DNA of 64,000 nt from positions 62,001 through 126,000 of the forward strand of contig CAYVVG010000002.1 of NCBI GenBank assembly GCA_964455285.1. The letters are read 5' to 3'. The DNA comes from CAIVAT01 sp964455285. Lineage in GTDB: Bacteria; Bacteroidota; Bacteroidia; Bacteroidales; FEN-979. Of the stretch, positions 33,330 through 40,793 are shown piece after piece (the first letter of the stretch is position 1; every line of letters starts with the position of its first letter). A model generated the notes under the pieces. It saw only the letters and a program-made list of their open reading frames with translations, did not search any database and was not told where the DNA came from. Both the position numbers and the translations under genes were made by a program.

Positions 33330-33360
33330 CAAAGGTACATAGATTTCACGAAAACACAAA
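33330..33360 (-). promoter_or_regulatory. Complete Bacteroidota-type promoter of the mce-mmd operon
   Basis: On the - strand, a -33 TTTG (33357-33360) and a -7 TACCTTTG (33330-33337) are separated by 19 bases, matching the TTTG/TAnnTTTG consensus. The mce start is 27 bases downstream. It is the best-formed promoter in the window. Confidence 0.65.
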
Positions 33361-33429
33361 GAGTTACCTGTTCCTCAATGACCGGATCAGAAAAAAATAA
33401 TAAAAAGCGTGACTCATTCAAATAAGTAG

Positions 33430-33462
33430 TAATTTTGGACCGTTTTAGTCAAATAGTCAAAT
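33430..33462 (+). promoter_or_regulatory. Putative promoter and operator of the tetR efflux operon
   Basis: A -7-like TAATTTTG at 33430-33437 is followed by two tandem copies of AGTCAAAT (33447-33462), 25 bases before the tetR ATG. Tandem octamers just downstream of a start point are a reasonable operator candidate for autoregulation; TetR sites are more often palindromic, so this is tentative. Confidence 0.35.
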
Positions 33463-33487
33463 TTTAATCATAACATGACGACACATC

Positions 33488-34087
33488 ATGGTATCGGATA
33501 AAAAAAACGACAGGAGGGCCCGCATACTTGCGTCGGCACGGGTCGTTTTCGAACGGTTCGGGTATGCGAAAACAACCGTCGACGACATTGCCCGGCAGAT
33601 GGGAATGGGGAAAAGTTCCATATACTATTATTTCCAGGGAAAGGAAGAGATCTTCCGGGCGGTCCTGGGACAGGAGATCGCTTTCCTGAAGGAGCGCATC
33701 CTGGGTGTGGTGGAGGGATGCAGCGATCCGAAGGAGAAACTTTCAGCCTATGTAAGGGAACGCATGCACGGGTTGCAGCAGCTTAAAAACCTCTACACCG
33801 TCCTTCGGTCGGAGTTTCCGGCACACCCCGAATTTTCCGTAGAAACGCGTGCACAGACCGACAACGAGGAAATTACCATCGTGACAGGGATTCTCGGACA
33901 GGGTGTCGAGGCGGGCATTTTCCGGCTGAATGACATCCGGCTTGCCGCCATTGCGATCGTCACCGCCCTGAAAGGCATGGAAATTCCCCTGGTGATCACC
34001 GGCGACCAGAGCGAAACACTTTTTCACCAACGCCTTGACGGGCTTGTCGATATATTGTTTTACGGCATTTTATGCAGAAACGAATAA
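33488..34087 (+). CDS. TetR family transcriptional regulator
   Basis: A 199-residue regulator. The N-terminal helix-turn-helix reads RARILASARVVFERFGYAKTT.VDDIARQMGMGKSSIYYYFQGKEE (residues about 8-52), typical of TetR/AcrR. The C-terminal ligand domain is not assignable by eye. It heads an operon with tolC, hlyD and two ABC-2 permeases, so it probably represses that efflux system until a toxic ligand binds. It is divergent from the mce operon, 185 bases away. Confidence 0.92.
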   Translation: MVSDKKNDRRARILASARVVFERFGYAKTTVDDIARQMGMGKSSIYYYFQGKEEIFRAVLGQEIAFLKERILGVVEGCSDPKEKLSAYVRERMHGLQQLKNLYTVLRSEFPAHPEFSVETRAQTDNEEITIVTGILGQGVEAGIFRLNDIRLAAIAIVTALKGMEIPLVITGDQSETLFHQRLDGLVDILFYGILCRNE

Positions 34088-34114
34088 TGCCGGGATCCTA
34101 CATTGTTGACATCC

Positions 34115-35617
34115 ATGAAAGCATTGACAAAAAAAACACTGGGGGTGACGGTGATGCTGCTCCTCACGGGAATCATCTCACGGGGCGCCGAACCTGTAAT
34201 TGTGAAAAAAATAACATTCGATGAGGCCCGGGAGATCACCTGGCGCAACAGCCCTGTTCTGAAACAGTCGTCCCTGTTGCAGCAGCGCCGTTCACAGGAG
34301 AGAAAAGCCGCCAGGGGCCTCTATTATCCCTCGGTCGGGATCACGGCCCAGGCGATGATGATGCAGGAGGACATCCGTCTTGATCTCCACCCGGTAAAGG
34401 ACGCAATCACTCCGGTTTACCAGGCCCTGGGAACCTATGGCAAATTCGGAGGCATCACCGGGATCCCCGACGAGGTGGCCACCACCCTTGTGCGTCAGAA
34501 GATCCTGGCCGGGCTGAACGAGATCGAAAAAGGGGATTGGGATCCCACGATCCAGGACCGGGAGTTCGGAGTTGTGGCGGCCACTTTTGAGTGGCCTGTT
34601 TATGCCGGCGGCCGGATCCGGGCCGCAAACAAAGCCGCATCCATTCAACTCCGCGAGGCATCGGAGGCAGACCGGCAAAAACAGGGGGAGCTCATGAGCG
34701 AACTGGCGGAAAGGTACTATGGGCTTTGCCTGGCGCGGCAGGTGGTAACGGTCAGGCAGGCGGTGCTGTCAGGCCTGCAGCAACACCTGGATGATGCGCT
34801 GAAGCTCGAAAACGAGGGGATGATCTCCCATTCGGATGTTCTCCATGCCCGTGTTTTCCATGCCCAGGCCAACCGTGAGTTCAACAGGGCCCTGGAAGAG
34901 GCAGCCACCGTCAACAAGGCACTGACATCCACCCTGGTGCTGGCCGATACCGTGACCGTGGAACCCTCCTCGGAACTGTTCTATCTCGATTCCATCGAGC
35001 CGCTGTCCTATTTCCAGGCCCTGGCCGCAAATCAAAACCCGTTACTGGCTCAGATCAGTTCAAGGAAAGAGCTTGCCCGCCAGGCATGCAAGGCGGAGCA
35101 GGCCGGCTATTTTCCGGCCGTGCTCGTGCAGGGGGTCTATAACCTGGCCGATAAAAACCTGTCGCCCTACCTGCCCGGATGGGAGGCCGGCGTGGGATTG
35201 AAATGGAACCTGTTCGACGGGCTCTCGCGTTATGCAAGGGTGCGTGCGGCACGACTGCAGGTGCTGGAAGCCGGAGAATTCGGAAAGAAATCGCAATCCG
35301 ACATCGGCACCCTGGTGGAAAAGACGTACCGGGAAATCCGGATGTACCACGACCAATTGGTGGCCCTTGCGGAGGCCCGCAGCTATGCCGAAGAGTATCT
35401 CCGTACCTGCGAGAGTGAATTCCGCCACGAAATGAGCCAGGCGACCCGGGTGGTGGATGCACGAATGGCCCTGGCCCAGGTGAACACGGAACGGCTGCAG
35501 GCCATGTATCATTACGACACCGCCCTGGCGAAGCTCCTCGAATTCTCGGGCATTCCCGGCGACTTCCCATCCTACATCCACCGTCAGGGAGTCCGGACAG
35601 AACATTTTCAAAAGTGA
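34115..35617 (+). CDS. TolC-family outer-membrane efflux protein
   Basis: A 500-residue protein with a signal peptide (MKALTKKTLGVTVMLLLTGIISRGAE region). Two OEP repeats consist of long helices with coiled-coil pattern and strands: FEWPVYAGGRIRAANKAA, and in the second half GLKWNLFDGLSRYARVRAAR. This is the classic duplicated TolC motif 'W.lf.Gg....'. ATG 34115 is preferred over TTG 34103. It forms the outer-membrane duct for the membrane-fusion protein encoded next. Confidence 0.92.
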   Translation: MKALTKKTLGVTVMLLLTGIISRGAEPVIVKKITFDEAREITWRNSPVLKQSSLLQQRRSQERKAARGLYYPSVGITAQAMMMQEDIRLDLHPVKDAITPVYQALGTYGKFGGITGIPDEVATTLVRQKILAGLNEIEKGDWDPTIQDREFGVVAATFEWPVYAGGRIRAANKAASIQLREASEADRQKQGELMSELAERYYGLCLARQVVTVRQAVLSGLQQHLDDALKLENEGMISHSDVLHARVFHAQANREFNRALEEAATVNKALTSTLVLADTVTVEPSSELFYLDSIEPLSYFQALAANQNPLLAQISSRKELARQACKAEQAGYFPAVLVQGVYNLADKNLSPYLPGWEAGVGLKWNLFDGLSRYARVRAARLQVLEAGEFGKKSQSDIGTLVEKTYREIRMYHDQLVALAEARSYAEEYLRTCESEFRHEMSQATRVVDARMALAQVNTERLQAMYHYDTALAKLLEFSGIPGDFPSYIHRQGVRTEHFQK

Positions 35618-35639
35618 TAGATCCGTTAGCATTCCAACC

Positions 35640-36641
35640 ATGAAAAAGAGAGTTATTTTATTTTCCGTGACCGGTGTGGGTCTCCTGGTGGCACTCCTTG
35701 TTTACTCCGCGGTCGTTATTTTCACTCCGCCTTCTGTCGAAGTGCAGGGAGAGGCCGATGCAACCCAGGTGAGGGTGGCTTCCAAACTGACCGGCAGGAT
35801 CGACAGTCTTCCCGTACATAAAGGCGATGCCGTGAAAAAAGGTCAGCTTCTTTTCGTATTGAGCAGTCCGGAGGTCCAGGCCCGTCTCGACCAGGCCCGG
35901 GCGGCACTGAAGGGTGCCGAAGCACAGAATGCCAAAGCGCTGACCGGCGCCGACAAGGAGGACATTGCTGCAGCCTATAATATCTACCTGAAAGCACAGG
36001 CTGCTTATGAGCTGGCGCAGAAAACCGATGCGAGGATCCGGAACCTCTTCCGTGAGGGGGTGATACCCGCCCAGAAGAAAGATGAATCGGAAGCGGCCGT
36101 GAAAGCGGCCCTGGAAACTGCCAATGCCGCGAGGGAGACCTGGACCAAGGCGAAAAACGGCACCCGGCGGGAGGATAAAGCGGCGGCCCTGGCCATGGTC
36201 GACCGTGCCGAGGGGGCGCTCAGCGAGGTTGCAAGTTATCTTGACGAAACGCATATTTCGGCCCCGTTCGACGGGGAGATCTCCGACATCATAGCCGAAC
36301 CGGGCGAACTGGTCACCGCCGGGTATCCCGTCGTCACCCTGATCGATCTCAGCGACTGCTGGATCACCTTCAACCTGCGCGAGGACCTTCTTTCGGACAT
36401 CCGCTTGGGATCGCAATTTGACGCCCGGTTCCCGGGACTGGGCAACCGCATGGCCCGGTTGAAGGTGGTATATATCCACCCCATGGGAAATTTCGCCACG
36501 TGGAACGCCACAAAGACCTCGGGAGATTTCGACATGAAGACCTTCGAAGTGCATGCCCGCCCGGTGCATCCCCTGGAGGGGCTTCGGCCGGGAATGAGCG
36601 CCCTGGTGGACTGGAAGAGTGTCGGATCGGCCGGCAGGTAA
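35640..36641 (+). CDS. HlyD-family membrane fusion protein
   Basis: A 333-residue periplasmic adaptor: N-terminal anchor (about 5-27), biotinyl-lipoyl-like half (VRVASKLTGRIDSLPVHKGDAVKKGQLL), a helical hairpin rich in Ala/Lys (about 75-190) and a second half DETHISAPFDGEISDIIAEPGELV. It bridges the inner-membrane permeases and TolC. It begins 22 bases after tolC. The layout is closest to the YhiI/YbhG-type adaptors that accompany ABC-2 permeases. Confidence 0.92.
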   Translation: MKKRVILFSVTGVGLLVALLVYSAVVIFTPPSVEVQGEADATQVRVASKLTGRIDSLPVHKGDAVKKGQLLFVLSSPEVQARLDQARAALKGAEAQNAKALTGADKEDIAAAYNIYLKAQAAYELAQKTDARIRNLFREGVIPAQKKDESEAAVKAALETANAARETWTKAKNGTRREDKAAALAMVDRAEGALSEVASYLDETHISAPFDGEISDIIAEPGELVTAGYPVVTLIDLSDCWITFNLREDLLSDIRLGSQFDARFPGLGNRMARLKVVYIHPMGNFATWNATKTSGDFDMKTFEVHARPVHPLEGLRPGMSALVDWKSVGSAGR

Positions 36642-36666
36642 TGTCGCCTCCTTCGACCCGGAAGGT

Positions 36667-37848
36667 ATGAAAAGCTCCACCATCCATAACCTTGTTGAAT
36701 CCTTCGGCCGTGAGACCGGCCGGATCCTGCGTGACAAGGTGTATCTCTTCACCGGGGTCCTGGGCCCCCTCATCGCATTTACCCTGGTCATCCTGGTTTT
36801 CTCCGCGAATGTTCCCCGGAAACTGCCGGTGTCGGTGGTCGATTGCGATCACACAAGCCTTTCAAGGCGGATCATCCGGACGGTGGACGCGACATCCATT
36901 GCGAAAACCGACACCCGGTATGCTTCTCTGGCAGAAGCCGGGAAGGCGTTGACTGCCGGCGAAACGGAGGCGGTCGTGGTCATTCCGTCCGGTACAGAGC
37001 GGGAGGTGATCTGCGGCCGGGAAGCCCGGGTGGCGGTGTACCTGAACAATGTTTACCTGATCAAGGCGGGATTGCTGAAAAGCGGGATCCAGAAAGCGCT
37101 GGCGACCGTTTCGGCCGGTATCCGGCTGCAGAACCGCCTGATGTCGGGAGAATCACGGCAGCAGGCCACGGGCAGGGTCCAGGCGATCCGGCTTACCCCT
37201 GTGTTACTCTTCAACCCCTACACCAGCTACGAGTACTATCTCACCCTGTTGATCCTGCCCGTACTGCTGTCCGTATTCATCCTATTCGGCTCCATTTACG
37301 CATTGGGTTCCGAGCTGCAGTACGGTTCGGGGCCCGGATGGCTGGAAACCGCCGGAGGGAACATCTTCACCGCTGTATCCGGCAAGTTCATTCCGCACAC
37401 GCTTTGTTTTACCGGCATGGCCCTGGTGATGGACGTATTGTTTTTCCGTGTGCTGGGGCTTCCGCTGAATGGTCATTTCCTGCTGATCCTTGTTTCCGAG
37501 ATCCTGCTGATCCTGAGTTACCAGTCGATGGCCATTTTTATCACCGTTCTTACCCGGAACCTGCGCCTGGCGCTTTCGCTGGCGAGTGCCTATACCATGC
37601 TGGCGATCACCTACGCGGGTTTTACCTACCCGGGGTTCGGAATGCCGCCGGTGGCACAACTCTTCAGCAAAATATTTCCCTTTACATACTGGCTCGACCT
37701 CTTCACCGGCCAGACCCTCCGCGGAGAGCCGTTGTCGCTTGCCATTGGCATGCTCCTGCCCCTGTTCATCTTCATTGCTGCCGGGCTCAGCATGCTTCCC
37801 CTGATGAAGCACGAGATGCAGCACGAAAAGTTCTGGTATAAAATCTGA
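36667..37848 (+). CDS. ABC-2 type permease, first of pair
   Basis: A 393-residue membrane protein: one N-terminal helix (VYLFTGVLGPLIAFTLVILVF), a periplasmic domain with SVVDCDHTSLSRRIIRTVDAT, and five C-terminal helices. It belongs to the YhhJ/YbhR ABC-2 group. ATG 36667 is preferred; a GTG at 36619 would overlap the hlyD gene by 23 bases. No ATP-binding protein is encoded in the operon, so energy coupling must come from elsewhere or the family works differently. Confidence 0.85.
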   Translation: MKSSTIHNLVESFGRETGRILRDKVYLFTGVLGPLIAFTLVILVFSANVPRKLPVSVVDCDHTSLSRRIIRTVDATSIAKTDTRYASLAEAGKALTAGETEAVVVIPSGTEREVICGREARVAVYLNNVYLIKAGLLKSGIQKALATVSAGIRLQNRLMSGESRQQATGRVQAIRLTPVLLFNPYTSYEYYLTLLILPVLLSVFILFGSIYALGSELQYGSGPGWLETAGGNIFTAVSGKFIPHTLCFTGMALVMDVLFFRVLGLPLNGHFLLILVSEILLILSYQSMAIFITVLTRNLRLALSLASAYTMLAITYAGFTYPGFGMPPVAQLFSKIFPFTYWLDLFTGQTLRGEPLSLAIGMLLPLFIFIAAGLSMLPLMKHEMQHEKFWYKI

Positions 37849-37852
37849 CACC

Positions 37853-39064
37853 ATGGGGAAGCGACCAATCACCGTTTTTTTCAATGATACGGCAGCCGCA
37901 TGGTGGTCGGAGATCCGTGAATCGGTGACCGACGCCGGAACGGTCCTGATCTTCTTTGTGGCTGTCATCCTGTATCCCATGCTGTACTCTGTCGGGTACC
38001 TCCGGGAGACGATCCGCGGGATACCCGTTGCCGTGGTCGATCTTGACCAAACGATTTCCAGCCGCCGGCTCTCACGGCTTCTGGATGCTACGGAGCAGGT
38101 GGATGTAACCTGTAAACCCTTGAGTGTAAAAGAGGCTGAGGATCTTTTTTACCGGGGAGAGGTGCACGGGATACTCATGATCCCGGTTTCCTTCGAAAAG
38201 AATATGCTCAGGGGGAACCAAACCGCCGCGACCGTTTACTGCGATGCCGGCAGGTTTTTCGTTTACAAACAGGTTTATACGGCCGCTTCCTATGCAGCCG
38301 GAATGATGAATTCGGGGGTGGAGATCCGGTCGATGCTGGCCGGCGGGAAGGGTTGGAATGAAGCCTTGAACCGGACGGCCGGGATCTCCCCGCAGTTCTT
38401 CGACCTGTACAATCCCTCTTCGGGATATGCCACCTTCATTGTGCCCGGGATCCTGATCATCGTGATCCAGCAGTCGTTGCTGGTCGGTATCGGGCTACTC
38501 GCGGGCAAACACCGCGAAGGAAGGCGGTGGGAGAGTCCCGTTCGGGATTCCAGTGTTTCTCGCGGGGTAACCGCGATCCTGGGAAAATCGTCTGCCTATG
38601 TTACCCTGTACCTGCTCACCACGCTGGTCACCCTGGTCCTCTTTTACCATTGGCTTTCCTTCCCGGAAAAAACGAATTTCATGGCTGTTTACCCGTTGCT
38701 GATCCTGTTCCTGTTTACGGTATCGTTCATGGGGCTGGCCATTGGCTCCTGGTTCACGAAACGGGCGCATGCTTTGATGTTTGTCGTTTTCATCTCGCCG
38801 GTTGTCTTCTTCCTGAGCGGTGTTCCGTGGCCGGTTCAGTCGATGCCGGGGTCGACCCGGTTTCTTTCCCTGTTTTTCCCGACCACCCCGATGCTTCCCG
38901 CATTCCTGAAACTCAGGCTTATGTCGGGGGAGATCACGGCCATCCGCCGGGAGATCCTCCTGCTGACCGTACAGTGCCTGGGCTGGTTCTTCCTGGCGTG
39001 GTTATCGGATGTTTTCGTAACTTTCCGGCGTAAAGCAACCCCGGTTGGTTCCCCTGGAAATTGA
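37853..39064 (+). CDS. ABC-2 type permease, second of pair
   Basis: A 403-residue protein of the same architecture as the preceding one: an N-terminal helix, then AVVDLDQTISSRRLSRLLDAT (compare VVDCDHTSLSRRIIRTVDAT in the partner), and a C-terminal block of five or six helices. The pair probably form a heterodimer and arose by duplication. It begins 4 bases after its partner and overlaps the CYTH gene by 20 bases. Confidence 0.85.
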   Translation: MGKRPITVFFNDTAAAWWSEIRESVTDAGTVLIFFVAVILYPMLYSVGYLRETIRGIPVAVVDLDQTISSRRLSRLLDATEQVDVTCKPLSVKEAEDLFYRGEVHGILMIPVSFEKNMLRGNQTAATVYCDAGRFFVYKQVYTAASYAAGMMNSGVEIRSMLAGGKGWNEALNRTAGISPQFFDLYNPSSGYATFIVPGILIIVIQQSLLVGIGLLAGKHREGRRWESPVRDSSVSRGVTAILGKSSAYVTLYLLTTLVTLVLFYHWLSFPEKTNFMAVYPLLILFLFTVSFMGLAIGSWFTKRAHALMFVVFISPVVFFLSGVPWPVQSMPGSTRFLSLFFPTTPMLPAFLKLRLMSGEITAIRREILLLTVQCLGWFFLAWLSDVFVTFRRKATPVGSPGN

Positions 39065-39545
39065 GCGAAAGTTCCTGGTCGACCAGGAAGTGTGGATGGC
39101 GGAGGCCCGGCCGCCCGGGGTGAAATATGTCCAGGCTTATCTCCATCGCGGCGCAGAAATGACCCTTCGTGTCAGGGTGGCCGGCGACCGGGGATACATT
39201 ACTGTAAAAGGCCGGCAGGAGGGTGTTTCCCGTCCCGAGTTCGAGTATTCCATTCCGGCCGTGGAGGCGGAGGAGATGATCAGGCTTTTCGGCGGACCGT
39301 GTATTTCGAAGATCCGGACGCGGCTGAATGCCGGCGGTCACACCTGGGAGGTGGATGAATTCATGGGGGAGAACAGCGGGCTGATCGTGGCCGAGATTGA
39401 ACTGACCCACCCGGAAGAGGCGTTTGAACGTCCGGCCTGGTTGGGGGAAGAGGTCACCCACGACCTGCGGTACAGCAATTCGGAGTTGTCGGTAAGGCCG
39501 TACCGAGTTTGGAAAGAAGGAGAGGGGAAAAGGAATAACGAATGA
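39045..39545 (+). CDS. CYTH domain protein
   Basis: A 166-residue protein starting at TTG 39045, inside the end of the permease gene. The signature EIERKF (ExExK) at about residues 5-10 is followed by alternating charged strands (LRVRVAGDRGYITVKG, FEYSIP, KIRTRL, WEVDEFMGENSGLIVAEIEL), as in the CYTH/triphosphate tunnel metalloenzymes. Relatives hydrolyse inorganic triphosphate or make cAMP; the substrate here is unknown. The last codons (RNNE, stop) lie in a 7-base-period repeat, so the natural C-terminus may have been changed by its insertion. Confidence 0.85.
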   Translation: MVPLEIERKFLVDQEVWMAEARPPGVKYVQAYLHRGAEMTLRVRVAGDRGYITVKGRQEGVSRPEFEYSIPAVEAEEMIRLFGGPCISKIRTRLNAGGHTWEVDEFMGENSGLIVAEIELTHPEEAFERPAWLGEEVTHDLRYSNSELSVRPYRVWKEGEGKRNNE

Positions 39546-39614
39546 CGAATATCGAATCATGAAGGACGAATTCGGTATTTCGCTGTTCGGAGTTCAATAT
39601 TCAATGTTCAAAAT
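39533..39614. repeat. Inverted 7-base-period repeat element
   Basis: Starting with GAATAACGAAT, this stretch runs as five 7-base units of the form CGAANNN up to CGAATTC (39574-39580). It then continues in the opposite sense with TTCNNNN-type units (GAGTTC, AATATTC, AATGTTC) to about 39614. The two arms are therefore imperfect inverted copies around GAATTC. The element begins inside the last codons of the CYTH gene and supplies its stop. A related copy follows nrfH. Confidence 0.6.
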
Positions 39615-39615
39615 T

Positions 39616-39641
39616 AAAAAAGGGCCCCGAACGGGTGCCCT
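39616..39641 (-). terminator. Terminator of tRNA-Ala
   Basis: On the - strand a 9-bp GC-rich stem with one mismatch and a tiny loop (GGGCACCCG / CGGGGCCC region, 39622-39640) is followed by a run of six T. It lies 7 bases beyond the tRNA 3' end. Confidence 0.75.
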
Positions 39642-39646
39642 TGAGG

Positions 39647-39720
39647 TGGAGTATAGGGGAGTCGAACCCCTGACCTTTAGACTGCCAGTCTAACGCTCTA
39701 GCCAACTGAGCTAATACCCC
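39647..39720 (-). tRNA. tRNA-Ala (anticodon GGC)
   Basis: A 74-base cloverleaf on the - strand. The acceptor GGGGTAT pairs with ATACTCC (one G-T pair), D-arm GCTC/GAGC, anticodon stem TTAGA/TCTAA around CTGGCAG (anticodon GGC, reads GCC), T-arm AGGGG/CCCCT around TTCGACT. Discriminator A. CCA is not fully encoded (CCT follows). Confidence 0.95.
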
Positions 39721-39737
39721 CTTTGGATTTGAGGATG

Positions 39738-39745
39738 CAAAAGTA
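39738..39745 (-). promoter_or_regulatory. Putative -7 element for tRNA-Ala
   Basis: Reads TACTTTTG on the - strand, 17 bases upstream of the tRNA, the same sequence and nearly the same spacing as for tRNA-Cys. Confidence 0.5.
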
Positions 39746-39760
39746 AGAACTTTTTTTGAA

Positions 39761-40333
39761 ATGAAACGACTTTTTACCGCTTTAAAAATTCAGCCCGATG
39801 CCCGGTTCCTTGAAACCTTCGGCAGGATCAGGCAGGAGTTGCGAGGGGAATCCATCAAATGGGTGGAGGGGCACAACATCCACATCACCCTGAAGTTCTT
39901 CGGGGAAACAGAGGAAACCCGCATTCCGGCGATCGGGGAGGTGCTGAGCCGCCGGGCCTCGGTTTCGCAGGTTTTTTCGTTCCGTTTGAAGGGTCTGGGG
40001 GTTTTCGGCAGCAGCTATGCCCCCCGGGTGGTCTGGGCGGGCATAGAACCCTATGCCGAACTGTCACACTTGATGAAACAGGTTCATGACGACCTGGCCC
40101 TGATCGGTTTTTCACGCGACCGTCAGAACCTGGTACCTCACCTGACACTGGGACGGGTGAAATTTCTGCAGGACAAGATCCGGTTTCAACGTACCCTCGA
40201 CTGTTACGGTGAATTGACGTCCGAACCGATAAGAGTGCACGAAATGGTGCTTTACGAAAGCGTTCTCCGGCAGCAGGGGCCGATATACATCCCTCAGCAA
40301 CATTACTTGTTCGCAGAAAGCGAACTCCCCTGA
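39761..40333 (+). CDS. thpR: RNA 2',3'-cyclic phosphodiesterase
   Basis: A 190-residue 2H phosphoesterase (LigT/ThpR) that opens 2',3'-cyclic phosphates on RNA. Both active-site HxT motifs are present: HITLKF (about residues 45-50) and HLTLGR (about 126-131). Length is normal. The ATG is preceded by A/T-rich sequence shared with the divergent tRNA-Ala promoter region. A 10-bp inverted repeat overlaps the stop codon. Confidence 0.93.
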   Translation: MKRLFTALKIQPDARFLETFGRIRQELRGESIKWVEGHNIHITLKFFGETEETRIPAIGEVLSRRASVSQVFSFRLKGLGVFGSSYAPRVVWAGIEPYAELSHLMKQVHDDLALIGFSRDRQNLVPHLTLGRVKFLQDKIRFQRTLDCYGELTSEPIRVHEMVLYESVLRQQGPIYIPQQHYLFAESELP

Positions 40334-40358
40334 ATGCCTTGCGGCACCAGGGGAGTTC
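40322..40358. terminator. Inverted repeat at the thpR stop codon
   Basis: GAACTCCCCT (40322-40331) pairs perfectly with AGGGGAGTTC (40349-40358), with an inner TGCC/GGCA stem in the loop. It spans the thpR stop and faces the convergent membrane-protein gene. No T-run follows; it may act as a weak or bidirectional terminator. Confidence 0.5.
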
Positions 40359-40381
40359 CCGATAAGCAAGCAGACAATGAA

Positions 40382-40711
40382 TTACAGGTTGGCCGTTGTT
40401 TCAAATTTCCTGGCCAACAAGTGGTAGAGGATCAGGCTGATGCCGCCCAGCAGGCAGATCATGGAGAAGTAAGCCGGCTCTTCTTCCATGGTGGTGTAAA
40501 CAGCCAGCACCTTGCCAAGCAGGATGCCTGTTCCGATTCCCACGAAGAGCAGGCCCCATTTCAGGGAAGAGTGCTCTTTTGAGGATTCAAAGATCGTTGC
40601 GTTGACGCCTTTGTTGATCAGCGCCAGGCGTTCTCTCTTTCTGACGAACAGATATACGATTCCGTATACCATGGCAAAGAACGCGACCGGGATCAAAAAC
40701 TCGTTTGTCAT
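40382..40711 (-). CDS. Small membrane protein, DUF6249-like
   Basis: A 109-residue protein with three hydrophobic helices (FLIPVAFFAMVYGIVYLFV, LKWGLLFVGIGTGILLGKVL, FSMICLLGGISLILYHLLA). After the first helix comes RKRERLALINKGV, a signature I associate with the DUF6249 family of Bacteroidota, which often sits with ECF sigma/anti-sigma pairs. Function unknown. It is convergent with thpR and upstream of nothing else on its strand. Confidence 0.65.
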   Translation of the reverse strand: MTNEFLIPVAFFAMVYGIVYLFVRKRERLALINKGVNATIFESSKEHSSLKWGLLFVGIGTGILLGKVLAVYTTMEEEPAYFSMICLLGGISLILYHLLARKFETTANL

Positions 40712-40793
40712 TTCCGTAGATGTTTAATCTGTTTTCCGTTTTCGATCCGTTTGACGCATCCTCAACCGGCAGGTTACAACAGGGACTGCCCGG

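Noticed and set aside
39533..39614. CRISPR array
   Set aside because: The units are 7 bases long without spacers; no repeat-spacer pattern or cas gene occurs in the window.
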